Below are positions 30,911 to 38,377 of a DNA stretch of 48,339 bases, piece by piece (the stretch's first letter is position 1; each line of letters opens with the position of its first letter). Under the pieces are notes generated by a model. The model had not been told where the DNA came from and did no database searches. It was given only the letters and a program-made list of their open reading frames with translations. Both the position numbers and the translations under genes were made by a program. This DNA is from Chloroflexota bacterium (GTDB lineage Bacteria > Chloroflexota > Dormibacteria > Dormibacterales > Dormibacteraceae), in the NCBI GenBank assembly GCA_005881275.1, contig VBEF01000032.1, positions 1 to 48,339 on the forward strand, in the 5' to 3' direction.

Positions 30911-31986
30911 CAGACCGATCCGGGGTTGAGGTCAGGCTCGAGAATCTCGTCCGCCGTTACGGCACGGTGACCGCGCTCGACGGCCTTTCCCTGACGCTTG
31001 CGCCGGGCGAGCTGGTCGCGTTGCTCGGGCCGTCGGGCTGCGGCAAGACGACAGCCCTGCGTTTGCTCGCCGGCCTCGAGGAAGCGGACGGCGGCCGGAT
31101 CGTGATCGCCGGCAACGACGTGACGGGATTGCCGGCCAACCGGCGCAACATCGGCATGGTCTTCCAGGCGTATTCGCTGTTCCCGCACATGGTCGCGTGG
31201 GAAAACGTGGCGTTTGGCCTTCAGATGCGTCACGTCAGCGCCGTGGAGCGGAAGAAGCGAGCGCTCGACATGCTCGACCTGGTCGGCCTCGCGCGGTTCG
31301 CCAACCGTTACGCCAGCCAGATGTCAGGCGGCCAGCAGCAGCGCGTCGCGCTCGCACGCGCGCTGGCGATCCAGCCGCAGGTGCTGCTTCTCGACGAGCC
31401 TCTTTCGGCGTTGGACGCGAAGGTCCGTTCGCGTTTGCGCGACGAGATCCGGCGTGTCCAGCTCGAGGTCGGGATCACGACGCTGTTCGTCACCCACGAC
31501 CAGGAGGAGGCGCTCGCGATCGCCGACCGCGTCGGCGTCATGCAGTCCGGCAAGCTGGAGCAGCTGGGCCCGCCGACGCTCGTGTATTCGCGTCCGGCAA
31601 CGCCGTTCGTCGCCGACTTCGTCGGCTTGACTAACCGCATGCAGGGCACGGTCCGTGGCGGCTCCGTCGAGGTCCGCGGGACGAGCATCCCGCTTGTGCA
31701 ACCCGATGTTTCGGACGGGCCCGCGATCGCGTTGATTCGCCCGGAAGCCGTGTCCATCGATGGCAACGGCGGGACGGACGAAGGACCGCTGGTCGGAACC
31801 GTCATCGCCGTCGCGTTCCTGGGCGCCGTGAGCCGCGTGACCGTCGATCTCGGCGACACGACCGTCCTTGCGCAGCTGCCGACATCGTCTGCGTCACAGC
31901 ATCCCGCCGGGACGAGAGTGCGGCTGGCGCTGCGCACCGACCCGGTTCTGATCCAGAGGGAAGAACCCGCCCCCACCGCTTCGTGA
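30907..31986 (+). CDS. ABC transporter ATP-binding protein (PotA-like)
   Basis: 359 residues from the ATG at 30907. Walker A GPSGCGKTTALRLLAG, Q-loop VFQAYSLFPHM, signature MSGGQQQRVALARALA, Walker B VLLLDEPLSALDAKVR and H-loop FVTHDQEEAL are intact. The C-terminal 120 residues form a TOBE-type regulatory domain (MQGTVRGGSVEVRGTSIPL, ALIRPEAVSID, VIAVAFLGAVSRVTVDLGD). It powers the importer of the three preceding genes. The stop overlaps the phosphoesterase start as GTGA, so the operon continues. Confidence 0.93.
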   Translation: MTDRSGVEVRLENLVRRYGTVTALDGLSLTLAPGELVALLGPSGCGKTTALRLLAGLEEADGGRIVIAGNDVTGLPANRRNIGMVFQAYSLFPHMVAWENVAFGLQMRHVSAVERKKRALDMLDLVGLARFANRYASQMSGGQQQRVALARALAIQPQVLLLDEPLSALDAKVRSRLRDEIRRVQLEVGITTLFVTHDQEEALAIADRVGVMQSGKLEQLGPPTLVYSRPATPFVADFVGLTNRMQGTVRGGSVEVRGTSIPLVQPDVSDGPAIALIRPEAVSIDGNGGTDEGPLVGTVIAVAFLGAVSRVTVDLGDTTVLAQLPTSSASQHPAGTRVRLALRTDPVLIQREEPAPTAS

Positions 31987-33551
31987 AGTCCCCGGCGCGC
32001 TCGGTCCTGACAACCGAAACGCGCCTTGGCGCAGGGCCGGTCTTGCGTACCGGTTCGCGGGCCGCTTATCGGGCGGTGGAGGAGCTCGAAGGCGAGCCTC
32101 ACGTGGTGCGGACCGAACTTGTCGACTCGCCGGGAGGGGACCTGGAGACCGAGGGCCCCACGATCGCTTGCATCGCCCACATCACGGACCTGCATGTGAC
32201 CGACGCTCAATCGCCGGCTCGGTTCGAGTGGGTCAACCGCTACTCACAGGATCCTCGGTTTCGCGAGCTGATCACCATGCAGCGACCGCAAGAAACGTTG
32301 AACGCGCACGCGATCGCGGCCATGGTGCGCACGGTCAATCACGTCGAAGCGGCGCCTGTGACGGGTGCCGCCGTCGCGCTTGCGGTGATGACGGGCGATG
32401 CGATCGACAACACGCAGCGCAACGAGCTGACCAACTTTCTGGCGCTGTTCGAGGGCGGACTGGTCCGCCCCGACTCGGGCCTCCCCGGCTACGACGGCGT
32501 GCAACGGGCGGACTGGCCGGGCGAGATCTACTGGAAGCCCGATGGGCCGCCGCACGGCGATATGTTCCAGAGCGCGCTGGGTTTTCCGCGACGACCCGGC
32601 CTGATCGAGCAGGCCATGGAGCCGTTTCGGTCGGAGGGTCTGCGTATCGCTTGGCTGGGCTGCTACGGCAACCACGAGGAGGCGTGCCAGGGAGTTGGCG
32701 TCGTGACCCCGGCGCTGGCTGCGGCAATGACGGGATCACGCAAGGCGATCGAGCCGCCGCCGGGCCTGGATCCTGACCAGGCGATCGATACCTTCATCGA
32801 CCATCCGGAGCGATTCGCGGACGGGGCCTCCGTCGAGGTGCAACCCGACCCAGAGCGGCGGCCGGTCTCGCGCGCCGAGTTTGTCGACGCCCATGTGCGG
32901 AGCGGCGCCCATGGCTTCACGGATGGCAACACGGGCGAGGGCACCGCGTACTACGCGCATGACGAAGGCATCGTTCGCTTCATCACGCTGGACACGGTTT
33001 GCGACGCGGGCGGCGCGGACGGAAGCATCGACGCGACCCAGCTGCACTGGCTGGAGCGACGGCTCGAGGAGGTCCATTCGTCGTTCCAGACGCGGGACGG
33101 CTCCACCGTCCGGACGCGTAATGCCGACCGCTACGTCGTCGTCCTCTCGCATCACGGCTACGACACGATGTCGAACCCGCGAGGCGAAAAACGAGCTGAC
33201 GCACTCCTCGCCCTGCTGCTGCGCTTTGGCAACGTCGTGTTGTGGTTGAACGGCCACATCCACGCCAACCGGATCACCCCGCGAGTCGATCCGGCAGGGG
33301 GTCGAGGCTTCTGGGAGGTGACGACCGGCTCCCTGGTCGACTGGCCCTGCCAGGCTCGCCTGGTCGAGCTTTTCGGGACTCGTGCCGGCCATCTGGCGAT
33401 CGCCTGCACCATGCTGGACCACGACGGGGAGGGGCTGGCGGGCTTGCACCGGGAGCTCGCGGGCAACGCGCAGTACGTTGGCTTCGACGGTGTGCGCTCG
33501 GGCACGCCGCTCGACCGCAACACGATCCTGCTTGCGCCTCGACCCTTCTAG
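31983..33551 (+). CDS. TIGR03767-type metallophosphoesterase
   Basis: 522 residues from a GTG at 31983. Calcineurin-like two-metal site: DLH (69-71, in HITDLHVTDAQ), VMTGDAIDN, CYGNHEEA, VVVLSHHGY and LNGHIHANR. Long inserts between the metal motifs (GEIYWKPDGPPHGDMFQ and the 260-310 region) are typical of the actinobacterial TIGR03767 group, which is of unknown substrate. No signal peptide is seen, though many members are exported. It is the fifth gene of the ABC importer operon, coupled by a 4 nt overlap, suggesting it processes a phosphorylated or phosphodiester form of the imported compound (inference), for example a choline or ethanolamine phosphoester. Confidence 0.88.
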   Translation: MKSPARSVLTTETRLGAGPVLRTGSRAAYRAVEELEGEPHVVRTELVDSPGGDLETEGPTIACIAHITDLHVTDAQSPARFEWVNRYSQDPRFRELITMQRPQETLNAHAIAAMVRTVNHVEAAPVTGAAVALAVMTGDAIDNTQRNELTNFLALFEGGLVRPDSGLPGYDGVQRADWPGEIYWKPDGPPHGDMFQSALGFPRRPGLIEQAMEPFRSEGLRIAWLGCYGNHEEACQGVGVVTPALAAAMTGSRKAIEPPPGLDPDQAIDTFIDHPERFADGASVEVQPDPERRPVSRAEFVDAHVRSGAHGFTDGNTGEGTAYYAHDEGIVRFITLDTVCDAGGADGSIDATQLHWLERRLEEVHSSFQTRDGSTVRTRNADRYVVVLSHHGYDTMSNPRGEKRADALLALLLRFGNVVLWLNGHIHANRITPRVDPAGGRGFWEVTTGSLVDWPCQARLVELFGTRAGHLAIACTMLDHDGEGLAGLHRELAGNAQYVGFDGVRSGTPLDRNTILLAPRPF

Positions 33552-33604
33552 CGTCCTTCCGTTGCGCAGAGCGCGACCGTAGCGTAGAGTGCTCGCGTAG
33601 TCGG

Positions 33605-34459
33605 ATGGTGAGGCCGCTCGGCGCGCAGAGTGTGGGGCAAGCACTGGCCGCGTTCCTTCGCACGCCCCGCTACGAGATCTTCCCGACCGACGACGTACTG
33701 GAGCGGGTCGCCACCAACGTCCCCCCTGAGGTCACGATCACGGTCACCGCCTCGCCCCGGCGTGGCATGCCGACCACGATCCGCCTCGCCGTTAGCCTGG
33801 CGCAGCTCGGCTATCGCGTTGTGCCGCACCTGTCTGCGCGCCTGATTCGCGATCACGTCGAGGTGGGCCAGATCATCGAGGCGCTTCAAGCGGCGGGGAT
33901 CCGCAACGTGTTCGTCGTCGCAGGCGACGCGCGCGAACCCGCCGGTCTTTTTCCCGACTCGGTCTCTCTCTTGAGCGCGCTGCCGCCGGATCACGGCCTG
34001 ACCGAGATCGGCGTGACGGGCTACCCCGAGAGCCACCCGTTCATTCACGATGACGTCACGATCCAGGCGATGTGGGACAAGCGACGGCTGGCGACCTACA
34101 TCGTCAGCAACATGAGCTTCGATCCTGACGGGGTCAAGCGCTGGGTTGACCGCGTGCGGCGGCGGGGCGTCGACCTGCCGATCCATATCGGCATGGCGGG
34201 AGTCGCGGACCCGGCTAAGCTGCTGCGCCTTTCGACAAAGATCGGCGTCGCGGATGCGGCCCGTTTCCTGCGCGGCCATCCGAGCTGGGTGGCGCGGATG
34301 TTTCGTCCTGGCGGCTACGATCCTGGCCGTTTCACCGGCGCGCTGATGCCGGACCTGGCGCAGCCGGAGCGCCGCATCGCCGGCTTCCACGTGTTCACGT
34401 TCAACGAGATCGAGCCGACCGAGAGGTGGCGCCGGGAGATGCTCGCGCGTCTCAGCTGA
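33605..34459 (+). CDS. metF: Methylenetetrahydrofolate reductase family protein, short form
   Basis: 284 residues from the ATG at 33605 (a GTG codon follows directly). A TIM barrel of the MTHFR family: YEIFPTDDVLERVATNVPPEVTITVTASPRRGMPTTIRLAVSLAQLGYRVVPHLSARLI, GIRNVFVVAGDAREPAG, EIGVTGYPESHPFI, YIVSNMSFDPDGVKRWVDRVR, LPIHIGMAGVADPAKLLRL and a final FHVFTFNEIEPTERWR. It interconverts 5-methyl-THF and 5,10-methylene-THF with a flavin. Next to formate-THF ligase and near the demethylation genes, it probably works in the oxidative direction on methyl-THF. Starts 53 bp after the phosphoesterase; 14 bp separate it from fhs. Confidence 0.9.
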   Translation: MVRPLGAQSVGQALAAFLRTPRYEIFPTDDVLERVATNVPPEVTITVTASPRRGMPTTIRLAVSLAQLGYRVVPHLSARLIRDHVEVGQIIEALQAAGIRNVFVVAGDAREPAGLFPDSVSLLSALPPDHGLTEIGVTGYPESHPFIHDDVTIQAMWDKRRLATYIVSNMSFDPDGVKRWVDRVRRRGVDLPIHIGMAGVADPAKLLRLSTKIGVADAARFLRGHPSWVARMFRPGGYDPGRFTGALMPDLAQPERRIAGFHVFTFNEIEPTERWRREMLARLS

Positions 34460-34473
34460 AAGGAGAGGGTGGA

Positions 34474-36180
34474 TTGAAGGTTGAGTTCCCGGCCGACCTC
34501 CAGATCGCGCGCCAGGCGCGGCTGCTGCCCATGGCCGAAATCGCGGCCAAGATGGGCATCGACCCTCACCTGCTCGAGCCCTACGGCCACGACGTCGCGA
34601 AGATCAAGCTCGACGCGATCGCCGAGCTGCAGGACCGGCCGAAGGCGAAGTACGTGGTCGTCTCAGCCATCACGCCCACGCCGCTCGGCGAAGGCAAGAC
34701 GACCACGACCGTCGGGCTCGGGGACGCCCTCGGACGGATCGGCAAGCGCGCCACTGTCGCCATCCGCCAGCCTTCGATGGGTCCGACGTTCGGGATCAAG
34801 GGCGGCGCCGCGGGCGGCGGCTACAGCCAGGTCGTCCCGATGGAGCGCCTCAACCTTCACCTGACAGGCGACTTCCACGCCGTCACCGCAGCGCACAACC
34901 TGCTCGCCGCGATGATCGACAACTACATCCACCACAGCCTGCGCGACTTCCCGATCGACCTGCACAGCATCACGTGGCGGCGTGTGCTCGACGTCAGCGA
35001 CCGCGTGCTGCGCAGCGTGGTTGTCGGCCTCGGCGCGCCTGAGGATGGCGTGACGCGCCAGACGGGCTTCGATATCACCGCGGCCTCTGAAGTCATGGCT
35101 GTGCTGGCACTGTCAACGTCGCTCCAGGATCTGCGCCAACGGCTCGGCAGGATGGTCATCGGCCTCGCGCGCGACGGCCAGCCGATCACCGCGGATTTCC
35201 TCCACGCGGGCGGCGCGATGACGGTGATCATGCTCGACGCGATCAAGCCCAACCTGCTGCAGACCCTCGAGAACACGCCGGTTCTCGTGCACGCCGGACC
35301 TTTCGGCAACATCGCCAACGGCGCGTCGTCGGTGCTCGCCGACATGATCGGCATCCACTGTGGTGACTTCCTCGTCACGGAGGCCGGCTTCGGCGCCGAT
35401 ATGGGTGCGGAGCGCTTCTTCAACATCAAATGCCGCACGTCGGGCCTCGCGCCCGATGCCGCTGTCATCGTGGCCACCGTGCGCGCGCTCAAGGTTCACT
35501 CCGGCAAGTACAGGGTCGTGGCGGGCCGACCCCTGCCGCCGGATCTCATCCGGGAGAATCCCGACGACGTGCTCGCCGGCGCGGCAAATTTGCGCAAACA
35601 GGTGGAAAACATCCAGATCCACGGCGTTACGCCGGTGGTTGCGATCAACGCGTTTCCCGACGACCATCCATCGGAGCACCGCGCGATCCGCGAGCTGGCT
35701 GAGCACCTGGGCGTGCGTTCGGCGGTGTGCAACAACTTCGCCGAAGGCGGCGCCGGTGCGACCGAGCTGGCGGAGATGGTGGCGGAGGCGGCGGACGAGC
35801 CAAGCGTGTTCCAGCTCCTCTATCCCGATGCCGCGACGCTGCGCGAGAAGATCGAGACGATTGCGCTTCGAATCTACGGCGCCCGTGGCGTCGAGTACGA
35901 CCCCCCCGCGGCCAAGCAGCTGGACGCGTACGAGGCGAGCGGGTTCGGCCGGCTGCCCGTCTGCATCGCGAAGACGCATCTGTCCATCTCGTCGGACCCG
36001 AAGCTGAAGGGCGCGCCTACGGGCTGGGTGCTGCCGGTGCGTGAGGTGCGCGCCTCGGTCGGGGCAGGGTTCATCTACCCGATATGCGGCGAGATGCGCA
36101 CCATGCCCGGGCTGCCGACCACGCCGATCGCGGCCAGCATCGATATCGACGAGGAGGGCGAGATCGTAGGCCTCAGCTAG
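34474..36180 (+). CDS. fhs: Formate--tetrahydrofolate ligase
   Basis: 568 residues from the TTG at 34474, chosen for its strong Shine-Dalgarno AAGGAGAGG and because it gives the usual N terminus (FPADLQIARQARLLPMAEIA). Features: P-loop TPTPLGEGKTTTTVGL (68-83), QPSMGPTFGIKGGAAGGGYSQVVPME, LTGDFHAVTAAHNLLAAMIDN, TEAGFGADMGAERFFNIKCR and VCNNFAEGGAGATELAEMV. It reversibly forms 10-formyl-THF from formate, ATP and THF. When methyl groups are being oxidised it can run backwards, releasing formate and making ATP. Forms a C1 pair with metF just upstream; fchA at 21786 would supply its formyl-THF. Confidence 0.96.
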   Translation: MKVEFPADLQIARQARLLPMAEIAAKMGIDPHLLEPYGHDVAKIKLDAIAELQDRPKAKYVVVSAITPTPLGEGKTTTTVGLGDALGRIGKRATVAIRQPSMGPTFGIKGGAAGGGYSQVVPMERLNLHLTGDFHAVTAAHNLLAAMIDNYIHHSLRDFPIDLHSITWRRVLDVSDRVLRSVVVGLGAPEDGVTRQTGFDITAASEVMAVLALSTSLQDLRQRLGRMVIGLARDGQPITADFLHAGGAMTVIMLDAIKPNLLQTLENTPVLVHAGPFGNIANGASSVLADMIGIHCGDFLVTEAGFGADMGAERFFNIKCRTSGLAPDAAVIVATVRALKVHSGKYRVVAGRPLPPDLIRENPDDVLAGAANLRKQVENIQIHGVTPVVAINAFPDDHPSEHRAIRELAEHLGVRSAVCNNFAEGGAGATELAEMVAEAADEPSVFQLLYPDAATLREKIETIALRIYGARGVEYDPPAAKQLDAYEASGFGRLPVCIAKTHLSISSDPKLKGAPTGWVLPVREVRASVGAGFIYPICGEMRTMPGLPTTPIAASIDIDEEGEIVGLS

Positions 36181-36224
36181 CAGGCTCTGAATAGTTCGCG
36201 TCTCGGCTGGGTACCAATCCTTTG

Positions 36225-37106
36225 ATGAAGACACAGTCGATCGCGGCCAAAACCGGGGTGGGAGCGGTCGAGCTTGCCGTCACCGACGGAGACCGTGCGC
36301 TTCGGTTCTACCGTGACTACGTCGGGCTGGAGCCGCTCGACTCAGAGGGACCGGAGATCCGGCTTGGAGCGGCAGGACGCGAGCTTGTCGTCCTGTACCC
36401 AGACGCGGAGCGGCCGGTGGTGCCCAGGACCTCAGGCCTGTACCACCTCGCCATCGTGGTGCCGGACAGGCGGGAGCTGGCACGGGTGGTCGCCCGGCTC
36501 GGCCATATGCGATGGGACCAGTACCCGACCGACCACGTCATGACCAAGGCCAACTACCTCTGGGATCCCGACGGCAACGGCATCGAGATCTACACCGAGT
36601 CGCCGGAGGACGGGACGATGGGCTTCGCGAACGGCACGTTCGCCACGTACGACAAGGAGGGGCGGCCGCGATCAGGCCGCGACCCGATCGACCTCGAAGA
36701 ACTGTTCAGCCACCTCCGCGAGGACGACCGTCTCGACGAACCCATGCCGGCCGGGACGAAGATGGGCCACATCCATCTTCACGTGGCCGACGTCGAAGAT
36801 GCCCTGCGCTTCTACCACGACCTTGTCGGCTTCGACGTGATGGGTCACGTGCCGGGCGTCGGCTTCGTGTCAGCCGGGGGCTACCACCATCACGTGGGCT
36901 TGAACACATGGGCCGGCGAAGGTGCGCCGCCCGCGCCCGCCGGATCGGCCGGCCTGCGGCGCTACACGATCGAGCTGCCCGCGAAGGGTGACCTGAATGA
37001 TGTCGTCGAGCGCCTCGAGCATGGCGGCGTCGAGGTCGTCGAGGAGGCTGATGGTCTCGCCGCCGCCGATCCGTCGGCCAACCGGGTCCTGTTCCGAGTC
37101 GCCTAG
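36225..37106 (+). CDS. VOC superfamily dioxygenase-like protein (CatE type, two domains)
   Basis: 293 residues from the ATG at 36225 (a TTG lies just before). Two vicinal-oxygen-chelate repeats: residues about 10-130 (VGAVELAVTDGDRALRFYRDYVGLEPL ... LYHLAIVVPD ... DPDGNGIEIYTESP) and about 175-290 (MGHIHLHVADVEDALRFYHDLVGFDV ... GYHHHVGLNTW). Metal ligand candidates are the His in GHIHLH, the His in YHHHVGLN and a Glu in the first or second repeat. Resembles Bacillus CatE catechol 2,3-dioxygenase and glyoxalase-like proteins. No aromatic pathway genes are near, so the substrate is uncertain. 44 bp after fhs and converging on the HNH gene. Confidence 0.82.
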   Translation: MKTQSIAAKTGVGAVELAVTDGDRALRFYRDYVGLEPLDSEGPEIRLGAAGRELVVLYPDAERPVVPRTSGLYHLAIVVPDRRELARVVARLGHMRWDQYPTDHVMTKANYLWDPDGNGIEIYTESPEDGTMGFANGTFATYDKEGRPRSGRDPIDLEELFSHLREDDRLDEPMPAGTKMGHIHLHVADVEDALRFYHDLVGFDVMGHVPGVGFVSAGGYHHHVGLNTWAGEGAPPAPAGSAGLRRYTIELPAKGDLNDVVERLEHGGVEVVEEADGLAAADPSANRVLFRVA

Positions 37107-37109
37107 CTT

Positions 37110-38219
37110 CTAATCGGGTCCGCGTGCCTGCCCGAAGGTGATCGTCGGCGCGATCGGAACCAGTGGTCCGTCAGCCGTCTTGACCAGCTGCCATCCGCCT
37201 TCGTGGACCTTCCAGTGATGCCGGTGACAGAGCAGGACGAGGTTGTCCAGATCGGTCTCGCCGCCGCGTATCCAGTGGACGACGTGATGCCCATCGCACC
37301 AGGAGGCCGGCCGCTCACATCCCGGCCACCGGCAATGCCCATCGCGTGACTTGAGTGCTCGCATCGCGGGTCCCGAGATCACCCGCTTGGAGCGACCAAG
37401 GTCGATCACCACCGACTCCTGGCTCAGCAAAACCCGCGTCACGCTGCAGTCGCACGCCATACGCTCGATGGTGGTGGACGAAACAGGAAGCGAGAACTCC
37501 ATCTCTCCACCGGCCGCGCCCGCCAGGCCCTTCAAGGTCTCGACGGTGGCGGTGACGTGCAGGTTGGCCGGCTTGCCGCCGTGCGCGAGCTCGACCAAAG
37601 CGTCCGCGTAGCGCTGCTCGAGCCCGCGATCGTCGGCGACGCCAGACCTGCGCGCCAGCGGCTCCAAAGCAGTGCGCACCGCAGCTCCGCCGACGGGGTC
37701 AAGGACTCCGCTGATGAGCAGGCAGCCGTCTTCAGCCGTGCTCAAGGAGAGCCGGCGGTTCTCCGCCAGCTCCGCCTGTTCGTTGGAATACGACCTCGCG
37801 TCGACCGAGTGCCGGTAGTGGAGGCTCTTGTAATAGAACTTGCCCGGAGAGGTCTCCTTGGCCAGCGGCAGCAGCTTGGACTCATCGAATGCGTTGCCGA
37901 CGACATCGGCGGTCCTCGCCATAACTTTCAGGTGGGCGTAGCCGATCTCTCCGTCGTAGACCGCCTGCTCCGACTCTGGCATCCGATCGAGCTTCTCGCC
38001 GACCAGGATCCGGTCCCAGGCCACGGTGTTGGTGACATAGCAATTGAAGCGCATCCAGTCACCTGCGTTGTTGTAGCCGTGTTGATCCCAGAGCTTGGTC
38101 CTGGAGAGCTCAGCCGCAAGGCGACTTGCCTTGAGCTGGAGCAGGCCGATCAGGTGCTCGGTCTCGATCAGCTCGCGGGCCACGTGGTCGTCGGCGCTTA
38201 GACGCTCCGCGAGGATCAT
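37110..38219 (-). CDS. HNH endonuclease / DUF222 (13E12 repeat) family protein
   Basis: 369 residues from the ATG at 38219; a longer frame to 38267 would include the promoter and is rejected. The N-terminal two thirds are DUF222 (ELIETEHLIGLLQLKASRLAAELSRTKLWDQHGY, then GYAHLKVMARTADVV), the C terminus an HNH nuclease zinc site: KSRDGHCRWPGCERPASWCDGHHVVHWIRGG, LDNLVLLCHRHHWKVHEGGW. Such proteins are abundant in actinobacteria, and some mycobacterial members belong to the SOS regulon. Here a consensus promoter with an SOS-box-like palindrome lies directly at the start codon and the mRNA appears to be leaderless. Likely a DNA-damage-induced nuclease; its target is unknown. Possibly a selfish or anti-phage element (inference). 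Confidence 0.9.
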   Translation of the reverse strand: MILAERLSADDHVARELIETEHLIGLLQLKASRLAAELSRTKLWDQHGYNNAGDWMRFNCYVTNTVAWDRILVGEKLDRMPESEQAVYDGEIGYAHLKVMARTADVVGNAFDESKLLPLAKETSPGKFYYKSLHYRHSVDARSYSNEQAELAENRRLSLSTAEDGCLLISGVLDPVGGAAVRTALEPLARRSGVADDRGLEQRYADALVELAHGGKPANLHVTATVETLKGLAGAAGGEMEFSLPVSSTTIERMACDCSVTRVLLSQESVVIDLGRSKRVISGPAMRALKSRDGHCRWPGCERPASWCDGHHVVHWIRGGETDLDNLVLLCHRHHWKVHEGGWQLVKTADGPLVPIAPTITFGQARGPD

Positions 38220-38225
38220 GAACAG

Positions 38226-38254
38226 AGTATACAAACAATCGTTTGCATTGTCAA
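38226..38254 (-). promoter_or_regulatory. Consensus sigma-70 promoter with SOS-box-like palindrome, leaderless start
   Basis: On the minus strand: -35 TTGACA (38249-38254), a 17 bp spacer, and -10 TATACT (38226-38231). Only 6 bp (38220-38225) separate the -10 from the ATG at 38219, so transcription would begin at about the start codon. Inside the spacer sits the perfect palindrome CAAAC-GATT-GTTTG (38232-38245), the arms of which differ by one symmetric base from the LexA box CGAAC-N4-GTTCG of Gram-positive and actinobacterial SOS systems. Binding there would block RNA polymerase. Confidence 0.85.
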
Positions 38255-38377
38255 GACAGGAGACCAAAATTTACCCCACCGGGCGGCACCTTTACCCGCC
38301 AGGCCGGCCCCCCGTCTCCCTCTTCCCAGTCCTCTTTTCCCTGCGCGCCTGAACCGCCAAGCCCACTGACTGCGTGA

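Noticed and set aside
33552..33604. Promoter TTGCGC-17-TAGAGT before metF
   Set aside because: Only three and four matches to consensus; too weak to list, and the gene could be read from the upstream operon.
34923..36234. Long open frames on the minus strand opposite formate-THF ligase
   Set aside because: The plus-strand Fhs is complete with P-loop and all family blocks; the antisense products resemble nothing.
38220..38267. Upstream start for the HNH/DUF222 protein at 38267
   Set aside because: That extension would translate the -35, spacer and -10 of a consensus promoter; the ATG at 38219 is better supported.
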